Source of the DNA: Ananas comosus
Lineage: Eukaryota > Streptophyta > Magnoliopsida > Poales > Bromeliaceae
NCBI RefSeq assembly: GCF_001540865.1
Contig: NC_033621.1
Span: forward strand, 1,583,439-1,647,438
Direction of reading: 5' to 3'
DNA length: 64,000 nucleotides
How positions within the stretch are numbered: position 1 is the first letter of the stretch; each line of letters starts with the position of its first letter. The notes beneath the pieces were generated by a model. It was not told the DNA's origin, did no database searches, and saw only the letters and a program-made list of their open reading frames with translations. Below are positions 1-12,751 of the stretch, piece after piece. A program made the position numbers and the translations under genes.

Positions 1-93
1 TTGTGATGGGTTAGGCCTTTGTTTTTATAGTTCTTTTTATGAGATGGTAATGTTTTAAGATGAGAATTAACATCCGTCTTTTCTTTGATTTAG

Positions 94-936
94 ATATTTT
101 CTTTTCAAAATTGCAATGACGATTGCCTCGAGAATAGTGATGTTTCTTCCTCGGAATGTCGATCTAAACCAATTGGCGGAGCTGTCTTTATCTGTTGATC
201 CTCCCTGCGAGCTTGAGGTATAAGTCCAGCTCGAGTTGTCTCCTTGCTTATATTTATTCCTCTGTGTTTCCTCTTTTATCTGGGTATCACTTTAAATAAT
301 CAAATTTTTGCAGCTTGTATGCCTTTCCCGTTCTCCGTTATAATAAATTTCTGTCCCCTCTGGTTTGATAATGGGGATCTGTTTTCTGATTATTCTTTAA
401 ATTACAACCTAATTATAGACGGTGAAATGATTGCGGGTGATTTGATGTACTAATTACTGGAACACCTTAAAATTTTGCTTCTCTGTCAATCTGTTAGTAT
501 GGAAATGTTCGGTAAAGATTAATAACTTAGTAGTTTCATGATATGCAAGCTCTGTAACGTTTTGATGTGATCTAAAAAAGATAGTTGACTGAGTTGCATA
601 GAAGCATCTCTATTTCTCATTTCTTCTGCCATATTACTGTCATTAAGCTTCTCAGTCGCCGAACATGGTTTAGAAATGCATTCCTAGAATATAGCTGCAT
701 ATATATATTTTTTTCATAATCAGAATATAAATATTAAAAGCTTTTGCTTAAGTAGAAATGTTTATTCTGCTGTGTAATTTGAAAATAATCTGCCGTTTCA
801 CTTTCAAAATTTCTCGTCTATGGTTTAACCGTCACAAATTTTGCGTTGACCGTGTTGAACATTTTGCTTGCAGGTTGAGAAGAGCTTTCTGAATGGAAAG
901 TTTAAAGCAATTACGGCCTATTTCAAAGTACGATGA
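94..936 (+). CDS. 3' terminal exons of an unrecognised gene (partial)
   Basis: The gene's beginning lies outside the window. A good acceptor (pyrimidine tract then TTTAG) ends at 93 and a GTATAAG donor starts at 218, giving an exon 94-217. The next acceptor TTGCAG gives an exon from 874. Two readings are open. Reading from 95, the exon stays open and joins in phase to 874-936, ending in ITAYFKVR and a TGA stop. The segment before it contains NVDLNQLAELSLSVDPP. Reading from 94, it ends at a TGA near 197 with tail GGAVFIC, so the second exon would be 3' UTR. I recognise neither tail. I favour the first because it uses the splice junction in phase, but only weakly. The 3' UTR probably runs to about 1130-1450. 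Confidence 0.4.
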
Positions 937-1906
937 TGCAGGGATCATGCGGAGATCACTACCTGACTCTTGCATCGGAGGGGACGATGAATCCTGTTTC
1001 TTTATGGCAAAGGAGCTTGTTCATATTAGTGATGAACCTGGTTGGGAGTGTGTACATCTAGCATATGTATCAATGGCATTGACCTATTTATTTGGTTCTA
1101 TTTGTTACAAATATGTTGATTTTTTGTATTAAAGTATGTGCAAAAATGTGTAAGAAACTCTAGCCTCTTTCTATGTATGGAGTGTGACAATTAGCTTTGA
1201 GAGTCATGAGTTTTCTATGCAGATGCTGTTTAAATAGAATTGTTCTAAGAAGCATCTAGTCTAGTTAAGTGGGCCTTAATGGTTTAGCTGCGGAACTGGA
1301 TGTTTCAAATGAATTTGAAACTTTATTACTTTTTGAGGTTCAGAAGCTTGTTTTCTTCGTTTTGCCCCTGTAAGAACTCTAAAATTTTTGTAACCATACT
1401 CTACTGAGCTTTTTCGCAATTTACCATCTAATACATGATTGAGATTTGAAAAAAAAAAAACTTCTAAATTAATATAAATGATTACGATTACGGCTCATCA
1501 AGCTACAACATCTTGTTGAGAAACTTTTCAACGAAATCACGTTGGTGTGGATAATTTGATGTGTAGTAATGCTTTTAAATAATGTATTTATTTTCAAATT
1601 CTGTGAACATCAAATTGGAGGAATTTTTTTATTTTGAGGGATCTTAAAATTTCATTTTTTTTAAAAAAAATTTCTATAACACAAATAATAAATTATTTTT
1701 TTATTACACGTTTTTACTGCGAATGGCTATTTGTTCCTAGACGACTGAGCCTTGCAAAAGAGTCAAATCCATCACCACAGTTTCGAAAACTACGATCCGA
1801 TCCCCTCTTCTTCTTCTTCTTCTTCTTCTCCGGGCAATCTCCCTCAAAATCGAAGGGGAAAAAAACCCTAAAACACGGATTTGAGAGAGGTGGGAGAATC
1901 GGAGCG
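937..1906. other. 3' flank of the first gene and promoter/5' UTR of the next
   Basis: No coding sequence is supported here. The first part is AT-rich and probably 3' UTR. The part from about 1740 is likely the leader of the downstream phosphoesterase gene. It carries a TTC-rich pyrimidine tract (1807-1830) and an AAACCCTAAA telo-box-like motif near 1862, a common element of plant housekeeping promoters and leaders. A frame open from 1634 through the leader is in phase with the ATG at 1907 but reads low-complexity AT-rich DNA, so I do not extend the protein into it. Confidence 0.5.
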
Positions 1907-4900
1907 ATGCAGAGCTTGTGGCGCCTCACGCTGTTCCTCTGTTGCTTGTGGGCCGCCACTCTCCTCTACGGCGAGATGGTCGCCTACTGGGTCCCGCTCT
2001 CCACCTGCAAATGGCCCCGCCTCACCCCCTCCTCCTCCTCCTCCCCCTCTTCCTCGGTAATGATTCGTAGCATTTGAGTCGATTGATTTTGTGTTCGTTT
2101 CGTTTTTGGATTTCGAATTGGATCGGCATCAAGCGATTCTAGAATGGGAAGAACAGGGTTAGCATTTGAATCCATTACTTTTTTGTTTCGTTTTATGATA
2201 AGATCTCGAGATTGAGCTCCTACAGTCCCTAATTTTAATTAGATTGCAAATGTTCGCACACTAATCTGAGGAATTAGTATAAAGTGATCCTAGATTTGGA
2301 AAAATTAGCGATTGGTGAAGTAGGAATGATCTTTAGGGCACAGCAAGGTTTCCAATTTCGGCTGAAAATTTAAGGATTTTCTTTTCATTTTTACATAAAT
2401 TGTCGCATTTGCTGAGCATGTAATGATTTATGATATAACGTTTTAGATTGTACCACCCATGGTGAAGTTGATTTGAGCTGAAATTTTAGCGCTGTTTAAT
2501 ATTTGCTAGCGTGTCGTTGTATTATACACTTGATCTTTATAGCTGATGGTGTAGGATTCAGTGAGTCAAATTTTGCGATAAGAACACTACCGAATTATTT
2601 ATTTATTTATTTATTTTTTCTGAATGCTACTCCACTTATTATATGTATAAAATGCTAATACATGTCATTCTTGTTTGTTAGTTATTGTTATTGTTCCAGT
2701 GTGTAATAGTTTTACAATGCCCTCTTGGCAATGTTTGAAATTTGTTTACGAACTTGGTTTAATTTCCTTGTATTTACTTTCTTTGACAGGTGAAGGTTGC
2801 TGTTGTGGCTGATCCACAGGTTAACTTAATTCCACTGCAACATTAAATAGATATCTCATCTAATTTTTTATGCTTAATGTCATTTAGTTCTCCAAAGCAC
2901 TGCTTTATTCTACTCTTTCCTTGCTACTCTGAAAGAAGTTTTCATTGCAGCTTATGGACAGCACCTCACTTGGACTTGCTCCTGATTCGTTTGCCCTAGA
3001 AGTTGCCCAGTTTTATACAGATTTGTACATGCGAAGAGCTTTTCATACATCTATACTGCCTTTTAAACCTGACGTGGTTTTATTTCTGGGTGATTACTTC
3101 GATGGGGGTCCGTATATGTCGGATGACGAGTAAGGCACGGTTCTTAGATTCTTTTTCTTATGTTCTCTAAAATTGCTTTTACCATAGAATACCTAGTATT
3201 ATTTTATCTTTATGCTCAATTTTTTTTTTGGATTTTGGCTTTCAAGCAAACTTTGGACTGGCTTAACAAGAATCAATTAATCAACATACTTACTACTTGG
3301 GCAATCTATATAGCTATATCTTTAGATTTTCTCTTTGACGATCCTCACAGGTGGCAGGAATCGTTAAGTCGTTTTAAGCATATATTTGGTGTGAATGAGA
3401 AAAGAAGAGATTCTGACACTCCATACTACTACCTGTGTGGAAATCATGACATTGGCTATGCGGCTTTTCACTCCCAACATCCCGAGGTAGTTTCTTATTG
3501 TAAAATTTATCATTTTTGTCATAGTTTTTGCTGGTTTTGTTCCTACACTAGTTTGTGCAAGAGAAGTAAATATACGACCAAGTATACTAATTTGCCATTG
3601 AATTACTTTCTGCCGAAGAATCAATTTAAGAAACACTGCTGGCACAAAACTAAGGGCCTGAAAAAGGTAGAAAAGGTTAAAATTAAAAAGTTAAAATTTT
3701 GCCCCAGAAGAAAACAATCAATGTGAATGTGCATGATGAACAATAACCAAGCTAGAGCCAGATAATCTTAAAGCTCTTTTCCTTCTTAAAAAAATCCTAG
3801 ATGTCGGTAATAGAGCCTCGTAGTTGGTCATATTATAGTAAGCTTGGTTATTTCTTGGGAAACCTTAGTTGTGAGAACTGCGTAGGATTGTTGATTAATG
3901 CTGAAAAGCAAAAAAAAAAAAATGTATACGTGGATAAAATGGCATTGCACGGGTGGTCAGAACTGTACCATTTCTGTGCACTGCATGACATTGGTTTGCA
4001 TCGTTTCTGTCTATTCCTACATCATTTCCTACACTAAATCATGTCGTGCAATTCTTGTTATCTTTTACTCTTCTCTATGGACTTTAAAGGCTGATTTTGG
4101 CTAATTTGGATTTGTGTCTCATGGTTTTGTTTGTGCCACTGAGTTGCTCCTGTGCTATTGTTTGCATGTCTCTACAGGCCTTGCTGTCAACTCCTGTTAG
4201 AATTTGTTTTTCAATTGGGTTTTGATTCAAACAAAAGGGTTTCGGTCGAGTTTTGATCGAACCCTGACCTTAATCCCAAATTCATCCCATTTCTCTTCCA
4301 GTCTTCCTTTCCTTTTCTTCCTGCTCCATCTATAACCAAGCCCTTGCTACGGCATCATTGCTGCCTTTAGACCCTTCTCCTGCCTTATGTGGTCACCACT
4401 TACCAGACCAGCCGCCCATCTCCCAGCAGCACCACTCACTAGACCATCCACCCATCACCCGCTGCTGCTGGGAGGAGGGGAGGTTTTAATGCTTGCATAT
4501 GCAAAATAGAGTTGAAGGAATGTCCTAGCAGAAAATAGAAGCAGTGATCTCAGGGAACCTGGATGAAACAAATGAAACCATGGGACACCCCATGTGAAAA
4601 TGCCTTTGAATTTATCCTTTATATTTTGTCAATTGATTTAAGAATTTTATTGTGATAGGTGATCAGTCGGTATGAGAATGAGTTTGGATCAAGAAATTAT
4701 CACTTTTCTATTGGAAAGGTGAATTTCATTGTTGTTGACGGTCAAACTCTTGATGGTATGTAGCAACTACTTGAAATTTGAGTTTGATGTTTCTTTACTA
4801 ATTGAGAAATATAGAGTTGACCCATCAGCCAGATGAAATGCATTAATCTTCACATGTTATTGGATACTGGTTGATGATCTTGACTTATATTCTAATAGAT

Positions 4901-7679
4901 ATAGAATGTCTTTGTCAAGTACTATACTGACAAAATTCTGAGAATTTTGTATAAAGTATGTTCTCAGCTAGGTTATTTTATTTTATTTTTGTTGCACAGT
5001 ACCTATTGAATTGAGTGCTATTTATCATGTTAGTATATTTGTATGAAGACCCTTTGATTGATGATGGTCATCAAGCAATATACAGCTGTAGGGGGACGAT
5101 AGAGTTTTTGTAGATGAATCTAATTAATTGGAAATCCATATATTAGTGTCATTAGGCTGTTATCTGTATCTCTAGCATTTTTTTTTTGTGGGTGGACCTA
5201 CTAACCTGGCTTTCTTGTGTGCATGTATACAATTTCCATTGTATATTTGCTTGCTAACTGATTCAATTGTATACATGATGGGTGATGGACATCTATTAAG
5301 CAGGGCCCAAACAAGGAAATCAAACATCATTATCCTGGAACTTCATAAAAAATATATCAAATGGTATGTGATCTGGTTTATCTGAATACCGCTGCTTACT
5401 GTGATTTTTTATTTAAGATCAAATTGGTTGACTAACACTTCTCTATCTTTTAGATATTAAATCAAATCCAACAGTCCTACTGACACACATTCCTCTTTAT
5501 CGTCCTGATAACACACATTGTGGCCCGTATCGTTCATCCCCTGTTATAAATCAGGTACTTTTTCTTCATAATTTGGGAACAATGAGTTACCAAGAAGTAG
5601 AGGTGTAATACAAAATTGCTGCTTTCAATCAGAAAGATTGTTGTGTTGTGTCATTATTTCTACCTGTCAGCCTTACATTATGTAATATGTGGTTGGATCG
5701 TAACTTTTAAGTCAAACAAATGCCGTTTACATGGAGAAACTGATTCAATTCTTTTCTTTTTCAGAGAATTTCTTATGCTGCATTTGATCAAGGAATTACG
5801 TAAGTCCCTATTTCTTAACTGATTTTATTGCTTTAATGAATAAGTTCAATAGAGCGGTAAGGGTTACTTTCTTGGAATGATAAAGCACAAGAGAGACTGC
5901 AATTATGAATATCTTCCCCTAAGCCTTTTGTTCGAGCTTGTTTGTTGCACTCAACTGATTCAGACATTTATAGGTCAACGCTTACAGAGAATTCATACTT
6001 AAGTGACTGATGAAACTTTACTATGTTGATGTAGGTATCAAAACTATCTTGACAAGGAAACTTCAAACCTTTTACTAAGCTCTATCAAGCCAGTAAACTT
6101 CTCACTTTGTAGCAATTTTCCAAGATACTTAGAATCATAGGAGTACCACCTTTTTACTTCAATTAGGTTATTGCAGATACTGGTGCTCTCTGGCCATGAT
6201 CATGATCAATGTACAGTTTTCCACTCAACTCCTTTCGGATCAGTACTAGAGGTGAGAAAATTCTAGAATAGTCTTAGTATTGGTTTATAATATTAATCTG
6301 CATCTAAAATTTTCCTTCATGCAGCATACCCTTGGGACTATAAGCTGGCAGCAAGGAAATCTCTATCCATCATTCATGCTGATGTCTGTAGCATCGCGAC
6401 TATTGCCGAATGCGACTGAGCCAGAAAACAGTGTCTCTACCCTTCTTTGTTTTCTTCCGAAGCAAACCCACATCTATATCTGGTACTACAACTAGTTCGA
6501 GACTCTTAAATATTTATTTTGAAAATCATCTATTCACGTATATACCCTGTAAAAGTTGAATATTCATATATATATGCACATTGAAAGTGTAGTTTTTCAC
6601 GGTACAGAAATAACCTTATCTTAAGCTGAGGCACCATCTTATTCATATTAAGTTGGTTTTCTATTAATGAAAAAAAATTAAAGAGGGGAATCTTTTCTAC
6701 ATTGAGGGGTATGTATGAAAGAAATTAAGTTTGGTAGGGCATATATTGCTGAATTATGACTTGTTTGTTGTTGTGAAAATTGACAACACACTACCCTTTT
6801 GTATTTTTCAGGTATATTTGTCAGTTTGTATTAACTCTTCTTCTGCTTATAATTTGGCCAACGACTGGTTTTGGTTCTTGGAGTTATCTCGATAGATTTT
6901 TGGATGTCATCAAAGCAATCGGCAACAACTTTGGCAACACTGCCAAAGAGAAGGATGACGAGGAAAACTGTGACTACGAAATGATATGGGACGCGGAAGG
7001 ATCAATGCACCTTGTTAAGAAAGCCACATCGAAGGCCCCAAACATTAATTCGGAGGCGATAAAAACAGGGAGGTAATGAGAACATACTTGCCAAACTTTG
7101 CAGACATAGGTTTTGAATTGCCGCAATCAGTGGCCAGAAATTAATCACCTGCGGTCAAACCCCCCCTCCTTGTCCATTGCTTTTTGTGTTGGATTTGGGG
7201 TTTTTTGCAAAAATAATCCACTATTCCACTATCCTATGGCTTTGCGACTTCGTCGACATTTCGTGAATACGCAATTTTGGTCCAAAAGTTTGCAAATAAG
7301 GAAAAGAGGAATCAGGATCACAAAATCAAAATCAAGTTCCTTTTCTTTTCCATTCGTGCAAAATAGCCTCATTTGAGTGGTGTGATGGTTGTGATCCCAT
7401 TTAGCACCGAACTGATTAAATATTTATTGTGACAGGGGAAACGTTGTTGCGAGACCAACAGCAAGGAAGCACATGATGGAGCCAGGGCCATCAGATTACA
7501 TCGAAATTAATACGGAAGCAAGGTCAGATGATGCAGGAAAAGTGCCGCGGTTCACCAAGTCAAAGGCAACGAGGCTGGTTCAGCGGCTGATTCGGGTGAT
7601 TCGGTTGCTTGTAGTTATCGCTGCCGTGAATGTTCCTCTCTATATGATGCTTCTCTTCAAGGATTGGATCGAACGGTGA
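1907..7679 (+). CDS. Calcineurin-like metallophosphoesterase, Cdc1/Ted1/PGAP5 (MPPE1) type
   Basis: Thirteen exons: 1907-2056, 2790-2819, 2951-3129, 3351-3486, 4659-4755, 5304-5363, 5454-5554, 5765-5799, 6035-6092, 6177-6251, 6325-6482, 6812-7072 and 7436-7679. They join in phase to a 527-residue protein. An N-terminal hydrophobic segment (about 4-25) precedes the metallophosphoesterase core. Visible motifs are ADPQ (57-60, where many relatives have DxH), LGDYFDGG, CGNHD (149-153), THIPLY and SGHDHD, the metal-ligand blocks of this fold. Later hydrophobic stretches in the exon at 6812 and at the C-terminus suggest further membrane spans. In yeast and mammals this family remodels the ethanolamine-phosphate of GPI anchors in the ER or ER exit sites, so an ER/Golgi membrane enzyme is inferred. 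The start at ATG 1907 leads straight into the signal-anchor. Family call is firm; substrate is inferred. Confidence 0.9.
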
Positions 7680-8502
7680 CTAACAAATATGACGCCACCG
7701 ATGTTTTCTCCGGAGGATACAGTAGGAACGCATATGGAATATTACCCTAGAAATTCTTGTATTTGTGTAGATTCATGGAGCTAACGGTTTGAACTTCAAA
7801 AATTGTGGATGAAGCAAAAGAAGCAACAAGATTGTGCGTTGGGGTTTCTGTGCAGCTTGATGCCGTTATAGACGAATAGGCGAATCATGCACGTAGAAGG
7901 CATTGGTTTTTTTGTGGTGCTGGATAAAATAATCTTTGTAGGATTGGTAAATTGATTTGTCTGTTGAGGCGCAAAATAAGATTTTGGATTGGTCTAAGCA
8001 TGTGAATCTTTAATAAGCGGTCATTTTTGTACTTGAAAGGGAAAAAAGAAGAAGCAAGTGAAAAGGCCTATGCACTGGTGAAAAGCGGGACTCGAAGGTA
8101 GAAATGAAGATTTAAAGCTCGGTACTTTCAACAAATATGTAAAACTGATTCATAAATAATAGTGTTTGCCTAGGGTTGGTGGAGTGGTAGTTAATTGAAT
8201 TGTATGATTTAATCGATGAAAATGGTTAAAAAGATAAATCTAATGACGAGAAATTTGATAGCACCCAGCGTTTGTTGCTATTGATAGCATAGTAGTCGAA
8301 CTCTCTCTCTCTCTCTCTCTCTCTCTATGTATATAGAGTTTCTTTACTATACTATCAATACTATTTGAGTTATTTTAGCTGTGAGATTTATTCCTTCGTT
8401 TATTTTTATTACTGGATTAATATTATTTAACCAATTATCATTAAATCTTACCTGAATAGTAAAAAAAAATTCAAATATTATTAATAATATAGAAGCTCAA
8501 TT

Positions 8503-8503
8503 G

Positions 8504-8539
<36 letters not shown>
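8503..8539. repeat. Compound (TA)n(GA)n microsatellite
   Basis: A short TA run passes directly into about 13 GA units. The same compound type occurs beside foldback elements at 50.9, 51.5 and 63.6 kb. Confidence 0.9.
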
Positions 8540-8545
8540 ATTACG

Positions 8546-8746
8546 TTGGAATGTTTCTAATTGGTGCTATTAGATTTTCGGCACTTGGATGAAGGGATAT
8601 ATAGTTAGAGTGATAGTGGTTTCTCTAGAATTGAGTGGGTGATTGATTGTATAGTATAACCTAACAGATGAAAATAATCAAAGAGATAAATCTAACGATA
8701 AAAAATTTGATAACATAAGTACTTAATGCTATTAGAAACACTCCAG
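8546..8746. mobile_element. Small MITE-like element with 16-bp terminal inverted repeats
   Basis: The left end TTGGAATGTTTCTAAT (8546-8561) matches the reverse complement of the right end (8731-8746) at 14 of 16 positions. The 201-bp interior is AT-rich and non-coding. I could not fix a target-site duplication, so the exact ends and superfamily are uncertain. Confidence 0.5.
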
Positions 8747-9059
8747 CCAGATTATATACAGATATATATTGTATGTATAAATAAATAGTTGAGAAAAAGA
8801 GAATGGATTGTTTAATTAACCCTTAAAATTATTATTACCATTAAGATTCGACATTCTTAAAATAATAAAAAGAAATTGTACAGCTTTGTAAACTGTTCTG
8901 CCAAATGAAATAAAGACAAAGTTATTCTCCAACAGCAGTATACTGCTTCCGGGGACATCTTGTCATATCCTCTAGTCTTGAAGTCAAATCAGCAAACTCC
9001 AAAGAAAGCAGCCTCCATTTGTCGAGAAACAAAATCACACGAAAGCTCAATATACAAAA

Positions 9060-12000
9060 TCAGTGGCTTGATTGTCCAGCTGCGAGTTCCGCCATCCGGT
9101 TGCGCATTTTGTATTGCAGCATGGCCGGAGCGCAGTCGAGAGGCGTTTCACCTGAATAAAGAAAGGTGTATAAGATTTGTAACCCCTGACCCTTGTAGAA
9201 ATGTTGCGATTCATCTATATCCGTTGACAAATTTAAGAGATTGGAAACAGCTTTGGACGAGTGATGTATGATAACCTTCTTATTCTTATTTTGGGAGGTG
9301 CATGCACTGGAATTGTTATTTTCTCTTTTCAGAATGACAGAAATATAACATTAGAAGAGAGTGCACAAGAGCAAAGGCAATCAGTCCAAAAAACATAGAA
9401 TCAATGCTGATCATGCAGTCCATTTCATGAAATTGCTCTTTGAGTAATGGCGCAGGTATATTTAAATAATGGAAAAGCAGTAACCTTGCCCATTCTTGCA
9501 TTCCACGTTCGCTCCATTATCCATGAGAATAAGAGCAATCTCGGTCTGATTAAATAGTGCAGCCTGCAATCATTGATAGAGGAATCTCTGTTATAACAGA
9601 AAAACCATGATAGATACATTGTAACAAGCTTATGGAATATCAATCGACGTCTGTAAGCTGTTCAATGTATCCTCGTTCCAACAATTGTGGCACACCTGCC
9701 TTCTAGAAATTCAAACAAGACGACAAATCAAGTTATGACATACCAAATGCAGCAAAGTGAAACCTTGCTTGTCACAGTAGTTTGCGTCCACTCCCTGTCC
9801 AATGACGATAGAAAGATTTTGATTAATGATATAGTTAGTGCAACGGGAAGAAGGAAACAAAGATACCTGACTCAGTAGTTTTCTGACAGCTGGAACATCA
9901 CTGTTCTTAATTGCTTCCCTTAAACCCTGAAAATATAATGACGAGTGCTGAATGAAATCCAGTGCTAGAATATGGTTAAACCATGAAACAGAAACATGTG
10001 CCTATTAGCTAGTTTCTGACCTCTCCAGTGACTTCATAATCCGCATGACCCTTATCTGAGCTAGTATTGTTTGTTTGACCAAGATTAAAAAATGAACTGC
10101 ATGGACATTACAAACAAGTCAAGAAGAAAGATTCAAATGTAGAGAAGAGCACATTAAGCTGATGCATTTGGTACTCTAATAAGAAAGCCAATAAAAAATT
10201 GACAAGTGGCAATTTTAAATAGATGAAAAAAAAGTTGAAAAACATGATAGAAAGTTGCAATTATAGTGCTGAGATGGATGAAAAGAATGTGATAACATGT
10301 TGCACATGTAATAATGCTAAGTGCCTACTCAGCCAAGCTTCTGGACAGCTTCTATACCCTGAAAAGTAGCAATTAAGAGTTTGGCAAATGGAAAGTAGAC
10401 GTTGTTAAGGAGGTTTTTAATGAAAGAGCTATTATTGCTTCTTCAAACAACACTAGTCAAACACATTTCTGCAGGATCTCCGGCCAGGCCAAGTGCATGA
10501 AAAAACCCATCCGACTTCACTCTTCAAGCTTACAGGTACAGGTTGGCATTATGCTAAGCTAAAATCATGGTGCCTTAGACATCAAAAGTTTTGGATATTG
10601 AAAAACAGTAGTGTCTACTTCTATATAACCTAGAATTGCTGGCTGATGAAGCTCCGGATTTCTTTGTACTGGATTCAGCAGATTGTTGAGTGCTGATAGC
10701 TTTCTTTGGTCTTGGGTTGGACTGCACACTTGATGAAGAACTATGAACCTGCAATTCATCGAGCACAGGAGGATGCAAACATCGAAACCATGTTCTAGTC
10801 AACTTAACAATTACAAATAATTATTTACCGGTGCAGGAGGAGGATCTGGTTTTGGGGCTTCACATATACACAAAGGCATTCCACATTTGCACTCTAAAGC
10901 TCCTACATTGTGATCTCCCGAAGTTGGTGCAGATGAAGGAACATTATCCTCACCTATTTTTAGCCTTGAAATGGTGTCGGTTGCAGCAGCAATGGCCTCC
11001 GAAGAAGTTTCTTTATCAACATTTCCAGAACTAAAGCAACATAGAAGGGAAATATATCATCAAAATCCAGCATTAAGAAGCTATTCCTTATCAACAAAAG
11101 TTCCCATAGTTACCACGATAGAGAAAGCGATAAAGGCTGTATTTATTTGTTGCCAAATTAGCTTCATGCTTTACCACAAGGAACATGAAACAAGCAATCA
11201 TAATGGTACACTATAGCAGAAATTTTAGCACACCTCGTATCACCAAAAAACTTATAAACACCCGTCAATAAGTTGACCTATGGACTACTTGTGCACATCA
11301 AAACCTATGAATATCATATATGGGAAGCAGCTGGACCGTTGTCCTGGTGCAATTTTCTTGGAAGTACAATCATGAATTGAAGTTTGCAAACCAATTAAGA
11401 GAAAAGATAGCAATCATCTCAAGTTATATACGACTATGCATCTATATCATCAAAGAACATAACTTTTATATAATCAAGACGAAAGCAACATTGAGAACAC
11501 TACCGCGAAGATTTGTTGAAACATTCATAGCAGACTCTGACATCTGTATATATGCCATATTGAGGCAAAGCCTGAAAATATAACATGAATTTCAGTAGGA
11601 AGTATATAACCTCAAGTTTATATTTCGTCACTTCAATATGAATAAACAAGTTTTATGCACAGAACTGTGGCAAAATGTACCATGTGATATGATGAATGTT
11701 CATGGCATAGTGTCTTCCCACAACTTCGGCAGTGATGCTGGGCAAGAAAAGTACCAAAAGTAAGAAGCATGTCAAACACAAGAAAGCTTGACAATGTTCA
11801 CACTTGGTTACTTAGTGGAAAGCTAGATTTATATTAGCTAAATAGTATTTTCTGCGGAACATCATCAAAAATCTATAAACCAACTTATAAATCACTAACC
11901 TAATTATCGTGGGCGGTTATAATAAATATTTACTCAAAAAAATATGGTCCCTCTTAAAAGAATGTCTACTTTAGTGGAGCCATCTCTCAACAATATGGAA

Positions 12001-12751
12001 AAAGTCTAATCAAACCTCGTTCATTAGTAAAGCATGCCTCTTATATTAATTTGAAGCTTTAAGATAGATTCATCTCTCCGAAATTTCTCAAAATCATCCT
12101 ATCCTGTGTCTATAATTGCGCCTTAGCCCTGAATACGCCGTTCAACTGTGTAGAGTATGTAATATAAACATTGAAGAAGAATGGTTGTGACAAAAGTTGT
12201 TTCCTTGGGTTCTTAGTCATGAGTATATCAAAAATCAAAGCCTCCCAAAAGCATTATCCTCATGAATGTCAATAACTGCTCCAACCGAACAATACCAATT
12301 CTCAAATCAAACACACACTAAACCTAATATAGCATACAAATGAGAGAGCACTAGAAATTGAAGACCCATCACAAAAACTAAAACCAATAAATATGCCCTA
12401 AATGCAATAAGAGTTTCTGCAAATCCGATTAGATTAATAAGCAATTCGGCAAATCGCTCTCGCCCAACCCAATCAAAATGTCTCATAAATCTCTGCTTCG
12501 CAGCAATCGGAATAGCTCCCGAAGGGATTCGATCGCTCTCTACGAAACAAAATGAAGAGAAGGGTCTAAATTCATTAGGTCGAATCTGATCCTCGAGCGG
12601 AATAGAAAGAATCGGAGATCTAGAGAGAGAGAAACGAGTTGACGAGTTGCGATTAGGGCGAAGCGCGTACCCTTCGGCGAAAGGTGGTGAAGCTACAGTG
12701 GCAAACGTCGCAGCGGGAAGCCTCTTGGAAGAGGGGTGGAGTCTCCGCCAT
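9060..12751 (-). CDS. FYVE zinc finger and ankyrin-repeat protein
   Basis: Ten exons, read from the start: 12671-12751, 11681-11737, 11504-11571, 10829-11030, 10630-10748, 10021-10096, 9867-9926, 9744-9794, 9485-9563 and 9060-9151. They join in phase to 294 residues. Residues 14-63 form a FYVE domain: CDVC, then the basic RRRHHCRSCG signature, CHEH and a final CYEC pair. FYVE fingers bind phosphatidylinositol 3-phosphate, so endosome or vacuole membrane binding is expected. A middle linker is rich in Ser, Lys and Pro and has a small Cys-rich patch (CKCGMPLCIC). The C-terminal part has about two ankyrin-type repeats (GFTLLHLAALFNQ, then GETPLDCAP) for protein binding. The GCCATGG context at 12751 supports the start. 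Exact orthologue and partner are unknown to me. Confidence 0.88.

Larger units (their letters stand above)
7680..9059. other. Convergent intergenic region with microsatellites and MITE-like repeats
   Basis: The phosphoesterase gene and the FYVE-ankyrin gene converge on this spacer, so both 3' UTRs lie here. No further gene is supported. Two diverged direct copies of an AT-rich segment occur at about 8176-8290 and 8600-8720, sharing the motif AGATAAATCTAA. Between them are a (CT)n tract (8301-8326) and a compound (TA)n(GA)n tract (8503-8539). Confidence 0.6.
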
